64,000 bases of DNA from Microvelia longipes (GCA_018340805.1 JACMZG010001913.1:14410290-14474289), one strand, 5' to 3'. Numbered from the stretch's first letter, positions 33,443-45,574 are shown. Notes: a model not told the origin generated them from the letters alone. Numbers and translations are program-made.

Positions 33443-33489
33443 TTCTGAATGCACAACTACAGCGGTAGACTGATATTTGTACAAAAATA
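33443..33489 (-). repeat. 47-bp exact duplicate of 32835-32881
   Basis: Begins TTCTGAATGCACAACTACAG and ends ATATTTGTACAAAAATA. It is identical, including copy-specific variants, to the same stretch inside the full-length 5S-type repeat 600 bases upstream, but stands alone. Confidence 0.9.
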
Positions 33490-34140
33490 CCAAGTATAAT
33501 AAAAGCAAGTTTTATTATTACAATGTTAATAAAGACACTTAATCAGACATTAATACAATTCAAATAATGGAAACTGATACTAGTATTAAAACAATTTTTT
33601 TTTTTTTAAAAAAAAGAGTGCTTTATTTATGATATAATCTTTGTACTCTTATGTGTTTGATTTTACTTACCAATGAAATTTAATTCTTTATTCCTCAGGA
33701 ATAATGTAATTTGATGAAAGGATGTTTTCTACTAGTAATTTTCCTGATGTTATTCAACATGAAAGCATATTTAGTATGTAATTTTCATATTTGTAATGCA
33801 CTTAGTCTTCTCCAAATACACAGGAGTGCTTCAAGGGCAACCCCTCGATCCAATTTTATTTGTCATATAAAACATCGTTTTGTTATTTTTATTGACTTGT
33901 TCATCTCTGTTTTTCCTCTATTCAATACACTTAATATAATGTATTTTTTGGGACTCTAAATGTTTCTATTTGTTTTGCCTTTTTCAATGCAAAAATATAT
34001 TTTACTTAACTTTTTTCGTTTTCTATGAAATATATTTTTTAATATTTTGTTTCTATTATCAAAATATTTTTCTATTGAACGATGTATTAATTCGGCTGAA
34101 TTTTCTTTGAACATATAGAACTATTTTAACATGAAAAAAT
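33490..34140. other. AT-rich sequence, no gene seen
   Basis: The frame 33711-33959 is hydrophobic with no recognisable motif. A run of T followed by a run of A sits at 33595-33615. Confidence 0.45.
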
Positions 34141-34141
34141 A

Positions 34142-34400
34142 ATAAACTGCGTAGGCTTTCACGATAGTAGACTTAATGATTTAGATCTTCCGGTGGTGAA
34201 TCGGTCAATGTGTAGATCCGCTTCCACCATAGGAGGAATTTTCATGGATGTAGGACATTATGGATGTCACACTGTTTTAAAAAACTGAGCCCAACAGCTT
34301 CAGTTTCGTAGAGCATTGTGAACACATCAATGATGTCCTGAAGAAGCCTCCCTCAGTGAAGCTAAACGTCTGATTCATTAATTACGCAAACAAGTTCTTT
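34142..34400. mobile_element. Retroelement 3' ends, inverted pair
   Basis: Left end ACTGCGTAGGCTTTC (34147) reads outward on the minus strand. Right part GTCCTGAAGAAGCCTCCCTC then GAAGCTAAACGTCTGATTC (34335-34375) reads on the plus strand. The same sequences occur together at 60770-60975, so this is a dispersed retroelement 3' end, here in inverted arrangement. Confidence 0.6.
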
Positions 34401-35105
34401 AAAATTGTAATGAAGACCTTGTTCTTTAAGAACTATATTCTTTAAATTTATAAAATTATATACTGTGAGAATCAGAAATTTTAGTTCTGGATAAATATTT
34501 GCCTCTTATGTATTTGATTTGTTGTTTTATTACTTTGTTAGAGAGCTTAGGATACTTTTTGGATATTTTTTTTTGACAATTTAAAATAATTGTAGGTCTT
34601 TTAAAGTTTAAACTTTTTATTGGGGTTTAGGGTTGTTTGTTATTTTAGGAGGAAAAATTGTTTAGTTTATGGAGTATAAACATCAATCTATCTATGTCAT
34701 ATAGAAACTATAGCATAACCAAAACATAACTTCCCCTTTTTTCCTTACACAGCCACGTTTTAGGGCCTAGAGATACAAAAAACGCTGCTGTTGTCTGTTG
34801 TGTATGTACGTGTTGAGCAAATGTATTTTAAGGACCCTTAACGCTAACAGTTATAATATAATTAATTAATGTTATAACTCAGTGAAAATTTATATTTACG
34901 ATAATTACAATCAATCGACTTTTGACTGATCGACTTTTCTATCTATGTTGCCATTCTAGTTTAAGTAATTATTGAATACAATTAATTTAATTAAATAAAA
35001 ATTGAATAAAAGTCTTTATTCCCAAGTAGAGGGAAGGGATTTTGCTCGAAATAAATAATATTATAATTTATTTAATGAATTTATAATTAATAATTATATT
35101 ATATT
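34401..35105. other. AT-rich sequence, no gene seen
   Basis: Nothing recognised. Confidence 0.5.
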
Positions 35106-35107
35106 AT

Positions 35108-35665
35108 AAATATTTTTACTTTTTCTCATTTATACTGTGGGAATAAATGTTTGCAAAAAATCTGAAACCGGGATTTAAACGGACCGATGCGTTTCAGGCG
35201 TTTTTAAGGCCTCCCGAGTGGTTTTCGCAAAGTTGTCTGTCTGTATGTGTGTGTGTGTGTATGTGTTTGTTTGTGTGTGTCTGTTATCATTATAGCGCCC
35301 AGTGTATTCATGCTAGAGAGTTGAAATTTTGTACAAAAATCAGTCTACCGCTGTAGTTGTGCTATTCGGAAAATATAGTATTTATGACGGCATTATTTGC
35401 AATAATAATTCAGCACTCATTTTTAAAAATCATAAAACATGGAAAATTGTTGCGATGTAATTAAAATTTTAGCTTGTAGCTTTGTATAAGACTGACATAT
35501 GTGCTAAGTTTCATATCATTATCAACATTTTTTCAATTTAATCGAATGATTTGTATACGTTTTTTTAAAAAATTGTAAAAAAATATTCCATAAAGTTGAA
35601 ATTTAGTGCAAGTGTACCCTTTGAAGTAATAAATAAGTGTACTAAGTTTTTACTTAGACACCTAT
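35108..35665 (+). mobile_element. 5S-type dispersed repeat, front two-thirds
   Basis: ACTTTTTCTCATTTATACTG, GAAACCGGGATTTAAACGG, GCGTTTTTAAGGCCTCCCGA, a TG tract, CATGCTAGAGAGTTGAAATT, CTACCGCTGTAGTTGTGCTA, ending AATAAATAAGTGTACTAAG before the 5S module. A diverged inverted fragment of the same family follows at 35735-35900. Confidence 0.88.
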
Positions 35666-35900
35666 CTTATTGCGAAATTCTTAATATCTTAGAGCTAATG
35701 TTAAGGTGCGTCAGTTTCGACCGCATATAGCTCAAAATAGGACCAATTGCACAAAAGAAAAAGCCGAACCCTATAATTTTAATTCAGTTTTAACTTTCAA
35801 GCATAAAACAGTAGAAGCTGCGATGATAACAAACTCGCATATCATCTTGGTAAAAGACACTTGAAAGGTTTTGAAAACACCTGAAATGGATCATTTAGGT

Positions 35901-37015
35901 TAAGTTTCGTATTTGAATTCAATCATAAGTCTTTCTATGTTAATCATGAATTTTACTAAATCATTATCATAAAAAAAGTAATTAATTCTACTTTGAAAAA
36001 TGAAATAAAATCTTGTTTCAATATATTTCTTGATTTCCACTTGATATTATGTTGTTGAATAAGTTCTATATTCTAATATCGTGTAAAAATTTAACTAAAA
36101 ATTTATTTTAGTTGTATAAAGTTTGAATACTGTTTTTTCGTCTTTTTTAAAAAATGTAAAAAGAGAAGAGATATACTGCTGGTAATTAATTTTAGCGTAT
36201 AAACTTGATCCCCCTCTTTTGCCAGGTCGGTGGGGTGTCCAATATGTATATATTTTTCGTATATATTTTCAAACTCGATTCTGCTCACTCATACCTCGTG
36301 GCAACGAATTATGTCTATCGATATTTATAAAAATTAACCGTATAAGGACTAATTTATTTAATTCATCTTTAATTTCATAATTAATTTTAACAAATAAATT
36401 TTGAAAATTATTGAAAAGTAAGTTTTGACTGATTATTTATTTAAAATATAAATAGTTTTCAGTTCACAAAATTTAAAAAGTACACTTGAAGCGAGACTGT
36501 TTATATCCTGATATTAACTCTTTTTTAAGGGAATGAGGTATAAAAAATTTGTATCCATAATTTAACCCTTTCGATATTAACTTAGAAAAAGTCCACTGGA
36601 AATTATTGGGTTGAATTCGATTTTAATTACACATATGTGATTATTATTTTGTTAAAATATTTTTTTTTGTATGATTTAACATTATTTTAGTTAAAATAAC
36701 TGTTAAGATATACTGAATCACTGTATTCATTAAAATCCACCACGTCAAGACGGTCTCATATGTTTTTCTTCCATCTTTCAAATAATAAATTAATCAAATC
36801 ATTGCTAGGTCCTAGTATTTATGAACAAGTTAATGTCATCTATCCTTTCTTAATGAACTTGCAAATTTTTGAAAAATAGGATTTATTTCTTGTTATTCTT
36901 AAAAGAAAATGAGGCTTATGAGGTAGGTCGCATAAAAGTACTGAAAGGGAATTGATTCCGCTCGGTTCCTCATTTGACCGAATCAAAGCCGAAAAGAGCA
37001 GCATTAATGTGGCCC
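35901..37015. other. AT-rich sequence, no gene seen
   Basis: Short frames at 36103-36288 and 36840-37043 (minus) have no recognisable motif. Confidence 0.45.
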
Positions 37016-37017
37016 CG

Positions 37018-38283
37018 TAGATCACATAGGTTGGTTGGACCACGTTTTAGTTTCTAAAGATAAAAATATAGTACTATTTTAATATTCTCATGTAGATAAT
37101 ATTCTCATAATAGAAAGCTAATCTATTAAATCACTAGGTTGCAATGTATGATTAAAAATGGCATCTGTCACTTCTCTTCAGTTTAAACGGATGGCTCATC
37201 TCAATATCAACATTTGACTTATTCAGAAGTGGAGGAATGTCCGTCTGATCTGGATGGTGCTATTTTCTATTCACAGGGCATGACTAGCTCTTTGGTATTT
37301 GTTTCTGAAAAAAGCTGTCCCGGGCGAAAACGAACGTCTAAATTGTCAGCTACGTAGTGGACACCTTCTTTAGAAAATTTATGAAAGCAAGTAAATAAAA
37401 GCTAAAAAAGGCAAATCACTCCCTCTTTATAAATCCTACATATCTATCCATATATTATAGAAATCTGTTAAAAAGTTTAAGCAAGAACCCACCAGCTTAT
37501 AGTGGCCCTCTACTTGTGGATGGTGAAACATTTACTTTTACTGAATAATTGACGTTAAGACATTAAATGGAACTCATGTGCCCGGATTTCAGTTTAGTTT
37601 TATGCTTTCACTAAGAATAATTAGCACTGAACGCAATGGAACTAAGTTAAGGCAACTGTAAAAAGAAGTTGTCCGCAAGACAAAATGTTATCTTCTGTAT
37701 TAAGGTGTTTAGCAGTGAATATCTTTACAGCGATTTCGCAGAACAAAGGCTTCTACGCCTAAGCATATGCTTGGGCGTGTTTTTAAGCAGTGTTTTTAAG
37801 CGGCAAACTCGTAAGAACTTTTTCTGAACTTGCTTATAAAGTATAGTACAAAAGGGATATAAAAGAAAAAAAAAATTTATATACCCAAGTAAGACCGTCA
37901 TCCAAGAAAAAAAAATGTTTTGTTTAAGTTTGATCGTTACTAAATTAGCTTCGGTGAACACAGGAAACAATGACAGTTTGATGTTTCTAGTTAGAATGCA
38001 GGTTCTAGGTCGTTCACATCCTCTACCATAAATTACAGCTCCACAAGAATTTTCTAAACCTCACATCTCATCATTATAAATATACGGCTCCTGAATAAGT
38101 CAAATGGTGGTATTGAGATGAGCCACCCGTTTAAACTGAAGGGAAATGACATATGCCATTTTTAATCATACATGGCAACCTAGTGATTTCATAGATTAGT
38201 TCTTTATGAGAATATTAAAATAGTACTATTTTTTAGGATCTTTAGAAACTAAAACGTGGTCCAACGGACCTATGTGATTGATA
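37018..38283. mobile_element. Element bounded by ~200-bp inverted repeats
   Basis: Left arm 37018-37227 (ATCACATAGG...GTTGGACCACGTTTTAGTTT...GACTTATTCAG) and right arm 38091-38283 are inverted copies with mismatches. The inside holds a retroelement-like 3' end (37290-37370: TTTCTGAAAAAAGCTGTCCC, GGGCGAAAACGAACGTCT). The frame 37725-37970 has no domain. It may be an old foldback element or two unrelated insertions of one repeat. Confidence 0.6.
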
Positions 38284-38735
38284 AGTTTAGCAAATGCGAT
38301 GATGTCAAATATATTTCGAGGTACTCGGTGCAAGATTTATTTTTATCTGAGCACAATCAGATTGACTTGGTTTTTAAAGCCTTTCTAAGCCACTAAAACT
38401 TAACTACCTCAACACTTATGATTGTATTATATAATTATTGAGAACGAGCAAAGCGAGCCAGAAAGAATATTTCTTTAACTTGATTGATTATTGTCTACAA
38501 TAAATGTATTTCACATAGTGCTAATGCTGTTAAAGTGCTGTTAAAGTGACTTGGCAGTCTTGATAGGAGGAATCACCCAGTGGTGATACTCCTTGGCGTG
38601 GTTAGGTAAATGTTGAAATTTTACTTATAATATAAAAATTTGGCTAGAACTAAATTATTGGAATAGAAATTAGTTGACTTTTGAATAGTTGAATTTTCTG
38701 TAATGTTTTGTGTTTTTGAATTTAAATTAATATTG
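38284..38735. other. Mostly unique, with a short palindrome
   Basis: A weak 5S-type tail at 38285-38340 and the imperfect palindrome GGAATCACC-CAGT-GGTGATACTCC at about 38569-38594, related to those at 58210 and 63482. Confidence 0.5.
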
Positions 38736-38736
38736 A

Positions 38737-39293
38737 TTATAACAGAAGGTCACGCGGCCACTGTCGTCGAAGGCGCCGTGGAGCATTAGAAGGAATGGTT
38801 CTGGAATGTAGGGTTTGGACAAGAGGATTAGGATGGGAATCTAATTTGGAATGAAAGGAATTGTATCGAGAGGAAACAATGTCTTTGACGAACGGAATTT
38901 TGAGGTGATTGTGGATGGTTAAGTTAGATACGAACCAGGGAGCTTGAACTATTTTGCGGAACTTTTGACTGAAGAACTTGAATACGTTTAAGATTTGATG
39001 GTTTCGTGGAATCCCATACTTCAACACCGTATGACGACCATGATGGTTTTATTATGCTTTTGTAAACGAGTAGTTTGTTATCTAGTGTAAGGTTAGACCT
39101 GTCGAGTAAACATTGGAGGATTCCGACACGACGGTTTCCTTCCAAACATTTTTGTTTAGTGTGATGTGCCCATGTTAGTTTGCTGTCGAAGTGTAAACCC
39201 AGGTAACGTGCAGTGGTGGACATACGAATTTGAGACTGATTGAGAAATAGGGGGGACAAATGCCTCGTCGGAGGGTGAATGTTAAGTGAATGC
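38737..39293 (-). pseudogene. Jockey-clade LINE reverse transcriptase C-terminus
   Basis: Frame 1 (about 39293-38955) reads HSLNIHPPTRHLSPLFLNQ, then MSTTARYLGLHFDSKLTWA, DNKLLVYKSIIKPSWSSYG and VEVWDS, the late thumb/connector region of Jockey-like reverse transcriptases. A frameshift near 38960 moves to frame 2, which gives RKIVQAPWFVSNLTIHNHLK, IPFVKDIVSSRYNSF and HPNPLVQTLHSRTIP, ending RRQWPRDLLL and a stop, the normal C-terminus. Everything upstream (endonuclease, catalytic palm) is missing, so this is a 5'-truncated dead copy. A perfect hairpin AGTGAATGCT-TTTTTT-AGCATTCACT sits at its truncation point (about 39285-39310). Confidence 0.9.
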
Positions 39294-39484
39294 TTTTTTT
39301 AGCATTCACTTTTCAGAAAGAAATGAAAAATAAATATTCCAAGGACGCACTAACCAAGCTTAAAGTTGCAAAGAACCGCGTAGAAAATCCGCTGGTAATA
39401 AAGTATAATTTAGAAATATTGTAAAAATCAGGCAATTTCAATATTCCAAGGTCCATTTTAAAAATCCCGAATTTGTGGATATAA

Positions 39485-39545
39485 ATGTAGGGAATCCAAG
39501 AAGGTAAGGAAAAGTTCCGAGGAACCCCGTACCAGATTATATTTT
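39485..39545 (+). mobile_element. 5S-type repeat, tail fragment
   Basis: GGAATCCAAGAAGGTAAGGA then AAAGTTCCGAGGAACCCCGT and ACCAGATTATATTTTT. Confidence 0.65.
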
Positions 39546-40660
39546 TATTACTAAGGTAAAACCAGCAGTATAAAATCTCCTAGGGGGTTTAGACCAGTGA
39601 CTGTTGTTAGCCAGCCTCGTTAGCATTTCCTTTGTCTCCCTTTCTTGTTTTTCTTAATAACTCAAAAAATTCCTCAGTTTCTCAAAAACAAAAAGAAAAG
39701 TCTTTTTCTCAATTACTCAGTTATTCATTCCTTAATTTAAAACTCAATAATATTTTCTCCTTCTTATTTATTGTTCTTTATTGCAAATAAACTTTTAAAA
39801 ATTTCAAAAGTTTTCTTTTCTAATACAAGAAAAGGGTTTGAATTATTTAATTTGATCGAAAAACAAAGCAACAATAATTCAATATCGGAGTAAATAATAT
39901 TACAGTAAATACAAATTTTATCTCCAGAAGGGTAATAATAAAACTTTTTGAGGTTTGTATTTATGTAATAAAGCCCCCCCCCCCACCATAATAACCCGCC
40001 CACCGTGCTAGGGAATAATGAAAAACAGGGTAATAATAAAAACCAGGTCTATAAACTAGATTAGCCAACATAAATGTAATGGATCCATCTATAAAGATTT
40101 ATAAATGTTGGTACATTTTATTGAATTATCAAAGTTTTGTTGGTAGCCCTGATTTTAAAATCCATCATATGTCCAGTTATTATATTGGTTTGTTATTTTA
40201 ACATTACTCGAATCATTATTTTGTTCCCCCAACAAGAGAAATAATAATTTGTTAGTTTTTTTACATTACCGCAGAAAAAGATACCGTCACCGTTAATGAA
40301 CAGAACACCGTTAACGATATTGAGAAGTTATTTTTAATTGTAGCCTTCGTTAATTAAAACTAAAACAAACTGTATTAAATGTTTTTCATCGATTTACTTC
40401 AACGTTACTTATTGAATAAAACAGTCATAGTATTAACACGTAAGGATCAGGAGACAAAGAAGATTAATAGTTTCCCCCCCTGAGTGATAACGGAATAGCT
40501 TCTCTCTCATTAGGTCTTGATATTGATAGTCAGATGAGTTGTGGAGTTTCCAAATTGGAGAAAAAAAATAAAAAAATATTAAATATTATATAGAGAAAAT
40601 TATCTGAGAAGAACGGAATTTTTAAAACAAACAAGTCTTTTTTTGATCACATTTTAAAAA
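39546..40660. other. AT-rich sequence, no gene seen
   Basis: Nothing recognised; a 10-base poly-C run is at about 39976. Confidence 0.5.
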
Positions 40661-40664
40661 CGTG

Positions 40665-40865
40665 ATAACAGACCTAGTTATAACCTACGATGATAACACA
40701 CACACACACACGTACACCACACTCACAACTTTGTGAAAACTATTCGAAAGCCTTAAAACACCTGAAAAGGATAATTCCGATGGCAACCCTGTTTTGGTTT
40801 TTTTCGCAAACACAATACTTTGTGTCATTTGTACCTACGGTACAAATGATGAAATGTAAAAAGTA
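40665..40865 (-). mobile_element. 5S-type repeat, front fragment
   Basis: CGATGATAACACACACACAC, CTTTGTGAAAACTATTCG, GCCTTAAAACACCTGAAAAG, GATAATTCCGATGGCAACCC and CCTACGGTACAAATGATGAA. Confidence 0.8.
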
Positions 40866-41445
40866 TGTGTCTGTTTTGACAATTCTTCCCTTTCTCCTTA
40901 TTAGAGATAGGAAGTCTTAAAGGTATTACGTTCTGAATAATTTATCAGATACGCCACTTTTATTAACATACAACGCAGAATTTAAATTAAAGTTAACTTA
41001 AGTAATAAAAGGACTTTGTGAAGGACTTAATGAAATTCCTTTACTAGTGTAAAAAGAATTGTTAAGTAAATTTAAAATGTCAAGTTTTAAAGGCTGAAAG
41101 CTGAAAGCAAATGAAGTACCATTAACTTAATTCACGAGAGACAATGGAATTATCTTGAGCTATAACACTGAGGTAAAAATAGTAATTACTGCTTTCTTGC
41201 CAACTAATGTTAAATTGGACTTTGTAATTAATAACGTGTGGAAGTAGTTAGAGTGTGACTGCTCTGTAATTCACGGCGCGGGAAAGCAGCAGAACAGAAT
41301 ACATACATGTATTTGACCACGAGGGGAAACAGTACGCTGTGATTTCTTTACTATTGACAAAGTACTAAATTAGTGGAACCTTATTGCTCACCGCTAGGAC
41401 CAATCACGTTCCTGAAAAATCTTTAATTATAATATTGGTGGCGTA
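40866..41445. other. AT-rich sequence, no gene seen
   Basis: Nothing recognised. Confidence 0.5.
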
Positions 41446-41449
41446 ATAG

Positions 41450-41870
41450 ACATACTGCAGTTCAGTGGTGTAAGTGTAGTACTGTAGTATATGCACTGTA
41501 GCAGATATACTATAACGTACTATACTGTGTAGATCAGTTGGGTCTATACTGTATTTGACATCTTGCACATTGTACAATAGTAGCGTATGTACTGTACTTT
41601 ACATGGTGTTATGTGTTCTGGAGTAGTGTATGAACTATAGTTGACATAATGTAGGGTGTATTACTGTTGTATATGTACTATAGCTGACATTTTATAATGT
41701 GCTGTACACTAGTTTTAGTACAATTGTTGAAATTCTGTACTGCGTAGGGCAGTAGCGTATGCGTACTGTTGTTGACTTACTGTACTGTGTAGTACAGTAA
41801 TGTATGTACTAGGCAAACTTTTATGTATGTAAAACAGTGGTGTATTTTACTATTGTTATCATACTGTAAT
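41450..41870. repeat. Degenerate 43-45-bp tandem repeat
   Basis: The word TTGACAT or a variant occurs near 41555, 41598, 41641, 41684, 41727 and 41772, a step of 43-45 bases. Between them runs text of the type TGTACTGTGTAGTACAGTAG. About eight copies, diverged. Confidence 0.85.
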
Positions 41871-41937
41871 ATCTATTAAAAATTTTGCGCTCAATACTTT
41901 AAACCACGTAATATATTTTGTACCTAATTTTATATAT

Positions 41938-41940
<3 letters not shown>

Positions 41941-42002
<62 letters not shown>

Positions 42003-42126
42003 ATTTACATATACATATGTATGTATTTCTAGCGATTTTTGTAAACACGCTATCTCTTGAACGGACATCGAAAATGTGCCCAGCTCGCGTACTTTCATCC
42101 AGAATATATATATATTATATATTATA

Positions 42127-42194
<68 letters not shown>

Positions 42195-42207
42195 TATATA
42201 TATAATA

Positions 42208-42248
<41 letters not shown>
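41941..42248. repeat. Two (TA)n arrays around a ~100-bp island
   Basis: TA arrays at 41941-42004 and 42103-42248 with a unique island between. All long frames here are TA translated as Tyr-Ile. Confidence 0.97.
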
Positions 42249-42250
<2 letters not shown>

Positions 42251-44210
42251 TATACCTTCATCCCAGAATTTTTTAATGTTTGAGCTCTACTTTAGAACAC
42301 TTTTGCTTTAAACTATCTTTAGATATATTAAAATCAACAATAATTCATGATCTTTCGAGTTGTCTGGAAACTAGCTTCGTGACTTAACAAGAAGTTGGTA
42401 TGAAGCATTTACAATAGGCAATTGTAAGATAATCGAAGTTAGTGGTCCAATCTCCCTTTTCTATGGTAATATCAAGGAGAACACAACATATATTTTAATT
42501 TATGAGTAGGTTAAGTCGTATGGAAACTTGATTTCTGTTACAGAATCTTGAGTGCAGAACCACTCAATAAAATAATTTCAAAATAAGGCCAAACTACTTG
42601 AGTGTGGTTTTTCATCCTATCTTTTAATCAAATTTTCTTGATTTCTCTTTATCTTGTGGTTTTTCTTTAATTATAATTCTTTTTATTTGACTTTTAGGTT
42701 TATTATCAACCGAACTGAAAATGAGGTTTATAATTTAATGCTGTTAAGATAAAATTCTTTGAAGCATCTGGTGCCTTAGTATAATTTTCGAAAGAAGTTT
42801 GCTACTAATTTCTTTTTTTAAATTTTTTAAAGTTACCATGAATTAAGGATTTTATTTAAAAATTGGGAAAATATAAACTGAGCACATTGCACAGTAGTAA
42901 AAATCATTCATTAACAAATTAGTGGCGTAGCCAGTATTGGTTTATGGAGTTCATTCATTTTGATATTTAGCACGCGTGTAGCCATGCATATGACTAACAT
43001 ATGTGCCAAGTTTTATCTCATCATCAGTATCAGTTCAATTTTTACTGAATAATTTGTGTATGTTTTTAAAAGTTTAAATACCCCAGTAATTTTTAAGTTC
43101 TTAAGTTAAGTAATTCTTAAGTTTAAGTACCCGATTTTTTATGCGTAATGTAAATACAACAGGTATCAAAACTAGTAGCTATCTCGTTAATGTACATATA
43201 TTATATTTCTTATTAGATTTGTTAAAATAATATTTATCATTTTGAATGTGATTGAGCATAAGTGGAATTATTTATACAAGAAAACGATGAAAAAACTCTC
43301 TCCACAAAATTATCTTTGGAAGACATTATTTATCTGACTTGAAACATAAAATAGGGCATTAATTAATCAATTTATTTACTTCTTCAAAAACTGTAAGTAT
43401 TGCCAACTTTGTTCAAAACATTTTAATTTGTTAGGTTTGCAGCCTTACTTAGGCAACCAGTGAATCGGCTTTTGTGTTATCAATATTGCTTCTTTTATTT
43501 ATAGAACTATTTTAAGATACAAATAAACAATTATGGCTTAAAACCTAATACAAACAAAGTCAATGTTATTTACTGCTTAATTCGAACTTTATACGGGCGC
43601 GCAGATTTACAAAAAAATACTTTTAAAAAAATTAAAGTATAAGGCAGGTGTTTCTTAACTTTTTTGTAAGTATTTGCTGTAGAAAGTTTGTTGCCGCCGT
43701 TGCTTCGGGTAAAGTTATTGCCTACTTTGTTGAAACCTAGCTCTTACCTGCTCTATTACATGGGTTGCTCTAGCCTGTTCTATTAAACGAGTTGCTCCGT
43801 TAGAGCTGCTGAGCTCTTGCTTTAAAGTTTGACCTGCCTCTCTATCTCTGTCTCGTTTAAGTATAATTAATTTTCTTTAAAGAAAAAACTTTTTTCTCAT
43901 TAATCAAAGCAGATAAGTGAAGCATTTTCTCTCAAACAATTACGATTTTTATACTTGATGGATTTTAAGTTTTTACCCTCTTGTTTTTTTTACTTGTAAG
44001 ATTAAGTGTTTTTATTATATAGTATGATTTCCATTTTTGTAAAAATTAGAACTTAATTAATTCTATGCTTCTTACTTTCCTGTTAAGAAACGAACCTTTC
44101 TGTAACAGAAAAACTCCTTAAACAATTTTTAATTGTCCAAATTTAATTTCCTACGGACTTAAAAAATATAACAATAGCTGGTGTCATCTGTATGTAGGCA
44201 TTAGCATATG
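42249..44210. other. AT-rich sequence with one 5S-type repeat fragment
   Basis: At 42935-43140 (plus) a middle fragment of the 5S-type repeat is present (GCACGCGTGTAGCCATGCAT, GACTAACATATGTGCCAAG, TCAGTTCAATTTTTACTGAA). The remainder shows no gene or array. Confidence 0.6.
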
Positions 44211-44257
44211 TTAGATTAATAAATAATATGCACAGCACAGATTATTTATTAATCTAA
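44211..44257. repeat. Perfect 17-bp hairpin
   Basis: TTAGATTAATAAATAAT, a 13-base loop ATGCACAGCACAG, then ATTATTTATTAATCTAA, a perfect complement. Confidence 0.9.
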
Positions 44258-44536
44258 AGTGCAGGTCTAAATTTTTTATTACAATGTATTGCATTGAATT
44301 CTTATTCTGTTAAAATAAAGAATTTATAAAAAAAAATGTTTATTCGTTTGGATGTGAGTATTTACGTATGTATGATTGCATGCACGTATGTGTTAATATG
44401 TATGTATTAATGTAGGTATGCATGTGTGGAAACTTAATCATCAAATTAAGTTCTATAAATTATAAATCTAATTCAATTTTACAAATGATACAAAAGTAAT
44501 TTCGCAAAATTCAATACCTTTTAATATATTTAGATT

Positions 44537-44840
44537 AAATCTGTAAATCTGCAGTTTAGATTTTTAGATTGGCTGTTAAATCTGCAGTTTATATTTTTAG
44601 ATTAGCTGTTAAATCTGCAGTTTAGATTTTAGATTGGCTTATCTGCAGTTTAGATTTTTAGATTGGCTGTTAAATCTGCAGTTTAGATTTTAGATTGGCT
44701 GTTAAATCTGCAGTTTAGATTTTTAGATTGGCTGTTAAATCAGCAGTTTAGATTTTTAGATTGGCTGTTAAATCTGCAGTTTAGATTTTTAAATTGGCTG
44801 TTAAATCTGCAGTTTAGATTTTTAGATTGGCTGTAAAATT
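44537..44840. repeat. 33-bp tandem repeat, nine copies
   Basis: CTGCAG (or CAGCAG once) occurs at 44549, 44582, 44615, 44643, 44676, 44708, 44741, 44774 and 44807, mostly 33 bases apart. The unit is of the type AATCTGCAGTTTAGATTT then TTAGATTGGCTGTTA. Confidence 0.97.
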
Positions 44841-45570
44841 TTGGGTCGTTTACAGTCATAAAATATTAAGTAAATGTGATTTTATGATTAATGAAATAAA
44901 ACCCTTACTTTTCAATACACTTCCCAACTTGTTGTCTCTCTGAACTCTTAAATATCTGAATGTTGAACACTTTTTTTTTGTTCACGCCTTTAAGTTAGCA
45001 GCGTAGTTCTAAAATGATTCTATTGTCCAGGTTGCTCAATTTTACTGCATCATCTTTGCTCCTCTATTGACGAATTGTCTATACAGGCGTATAGAATTGT
45101 CTCTGTATACATAAGAAACAACGGTCAGCAGGTCTGCATTGTTTCGCATTAATGTGTGAAGCCAAAAAAAAACATATAAAGCATTGTTTCTTTTCTTTCA
45201 AAATTTTTCTTTTTTCCTTGATTGTAATTTTTCGAGTGTTGAAACAATCTATGATTCTATGAGCCTTGGAACAAAAAATACATTCCTCTTTAATTACTCT
45301 CTTCTCAGCTTTAACAACACAGCGTTAAAACAACAAATCGACAAGCGTAATCAACCAATATAATCTACTAGCATAATCTACTATAATTATACTTACTGTT
45401 TAAAATTTGATTTTCAAAGTCCAAAAGGACCTTAATGTCCGTGGTTAGTCTTAAGTACTTACATTGAATAAAATTATAATATGTGTCGCCTAGCGACCCA
45501 TTCTTACAATACTTCATCTATAAGTACAGTACTTATTATTTAATATCCGAAATAAAATTTTAGATGACTT
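44841..45570. other. AT-rich sequence, no gene seen
   Basis: Nothing recognised. Confidence 0.5.
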
Positions 45571-45574
45571 ATTC

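Noticed and set aside
37305..37331. Hammerhead-like core CTGAAAA...GAAAAC
   Set aside because: The CTGATGA heptamer is lost and the stem does not pair well; kept only as a retroelement 3'-end similarity.
41918..42276. Several frames of Tyr-Ile repeats
   Set aside because: These are translated (TA)n microsatellite, as are those at 3.7-4.0, 13.5-13.98, 29.4-29.8, 47.86-48.07 and 52.36-52.7 kb.
44537..44840. Possible CRISPR array
   Set aside because: Units are contiguous without spacers, in a eukaryotic context.
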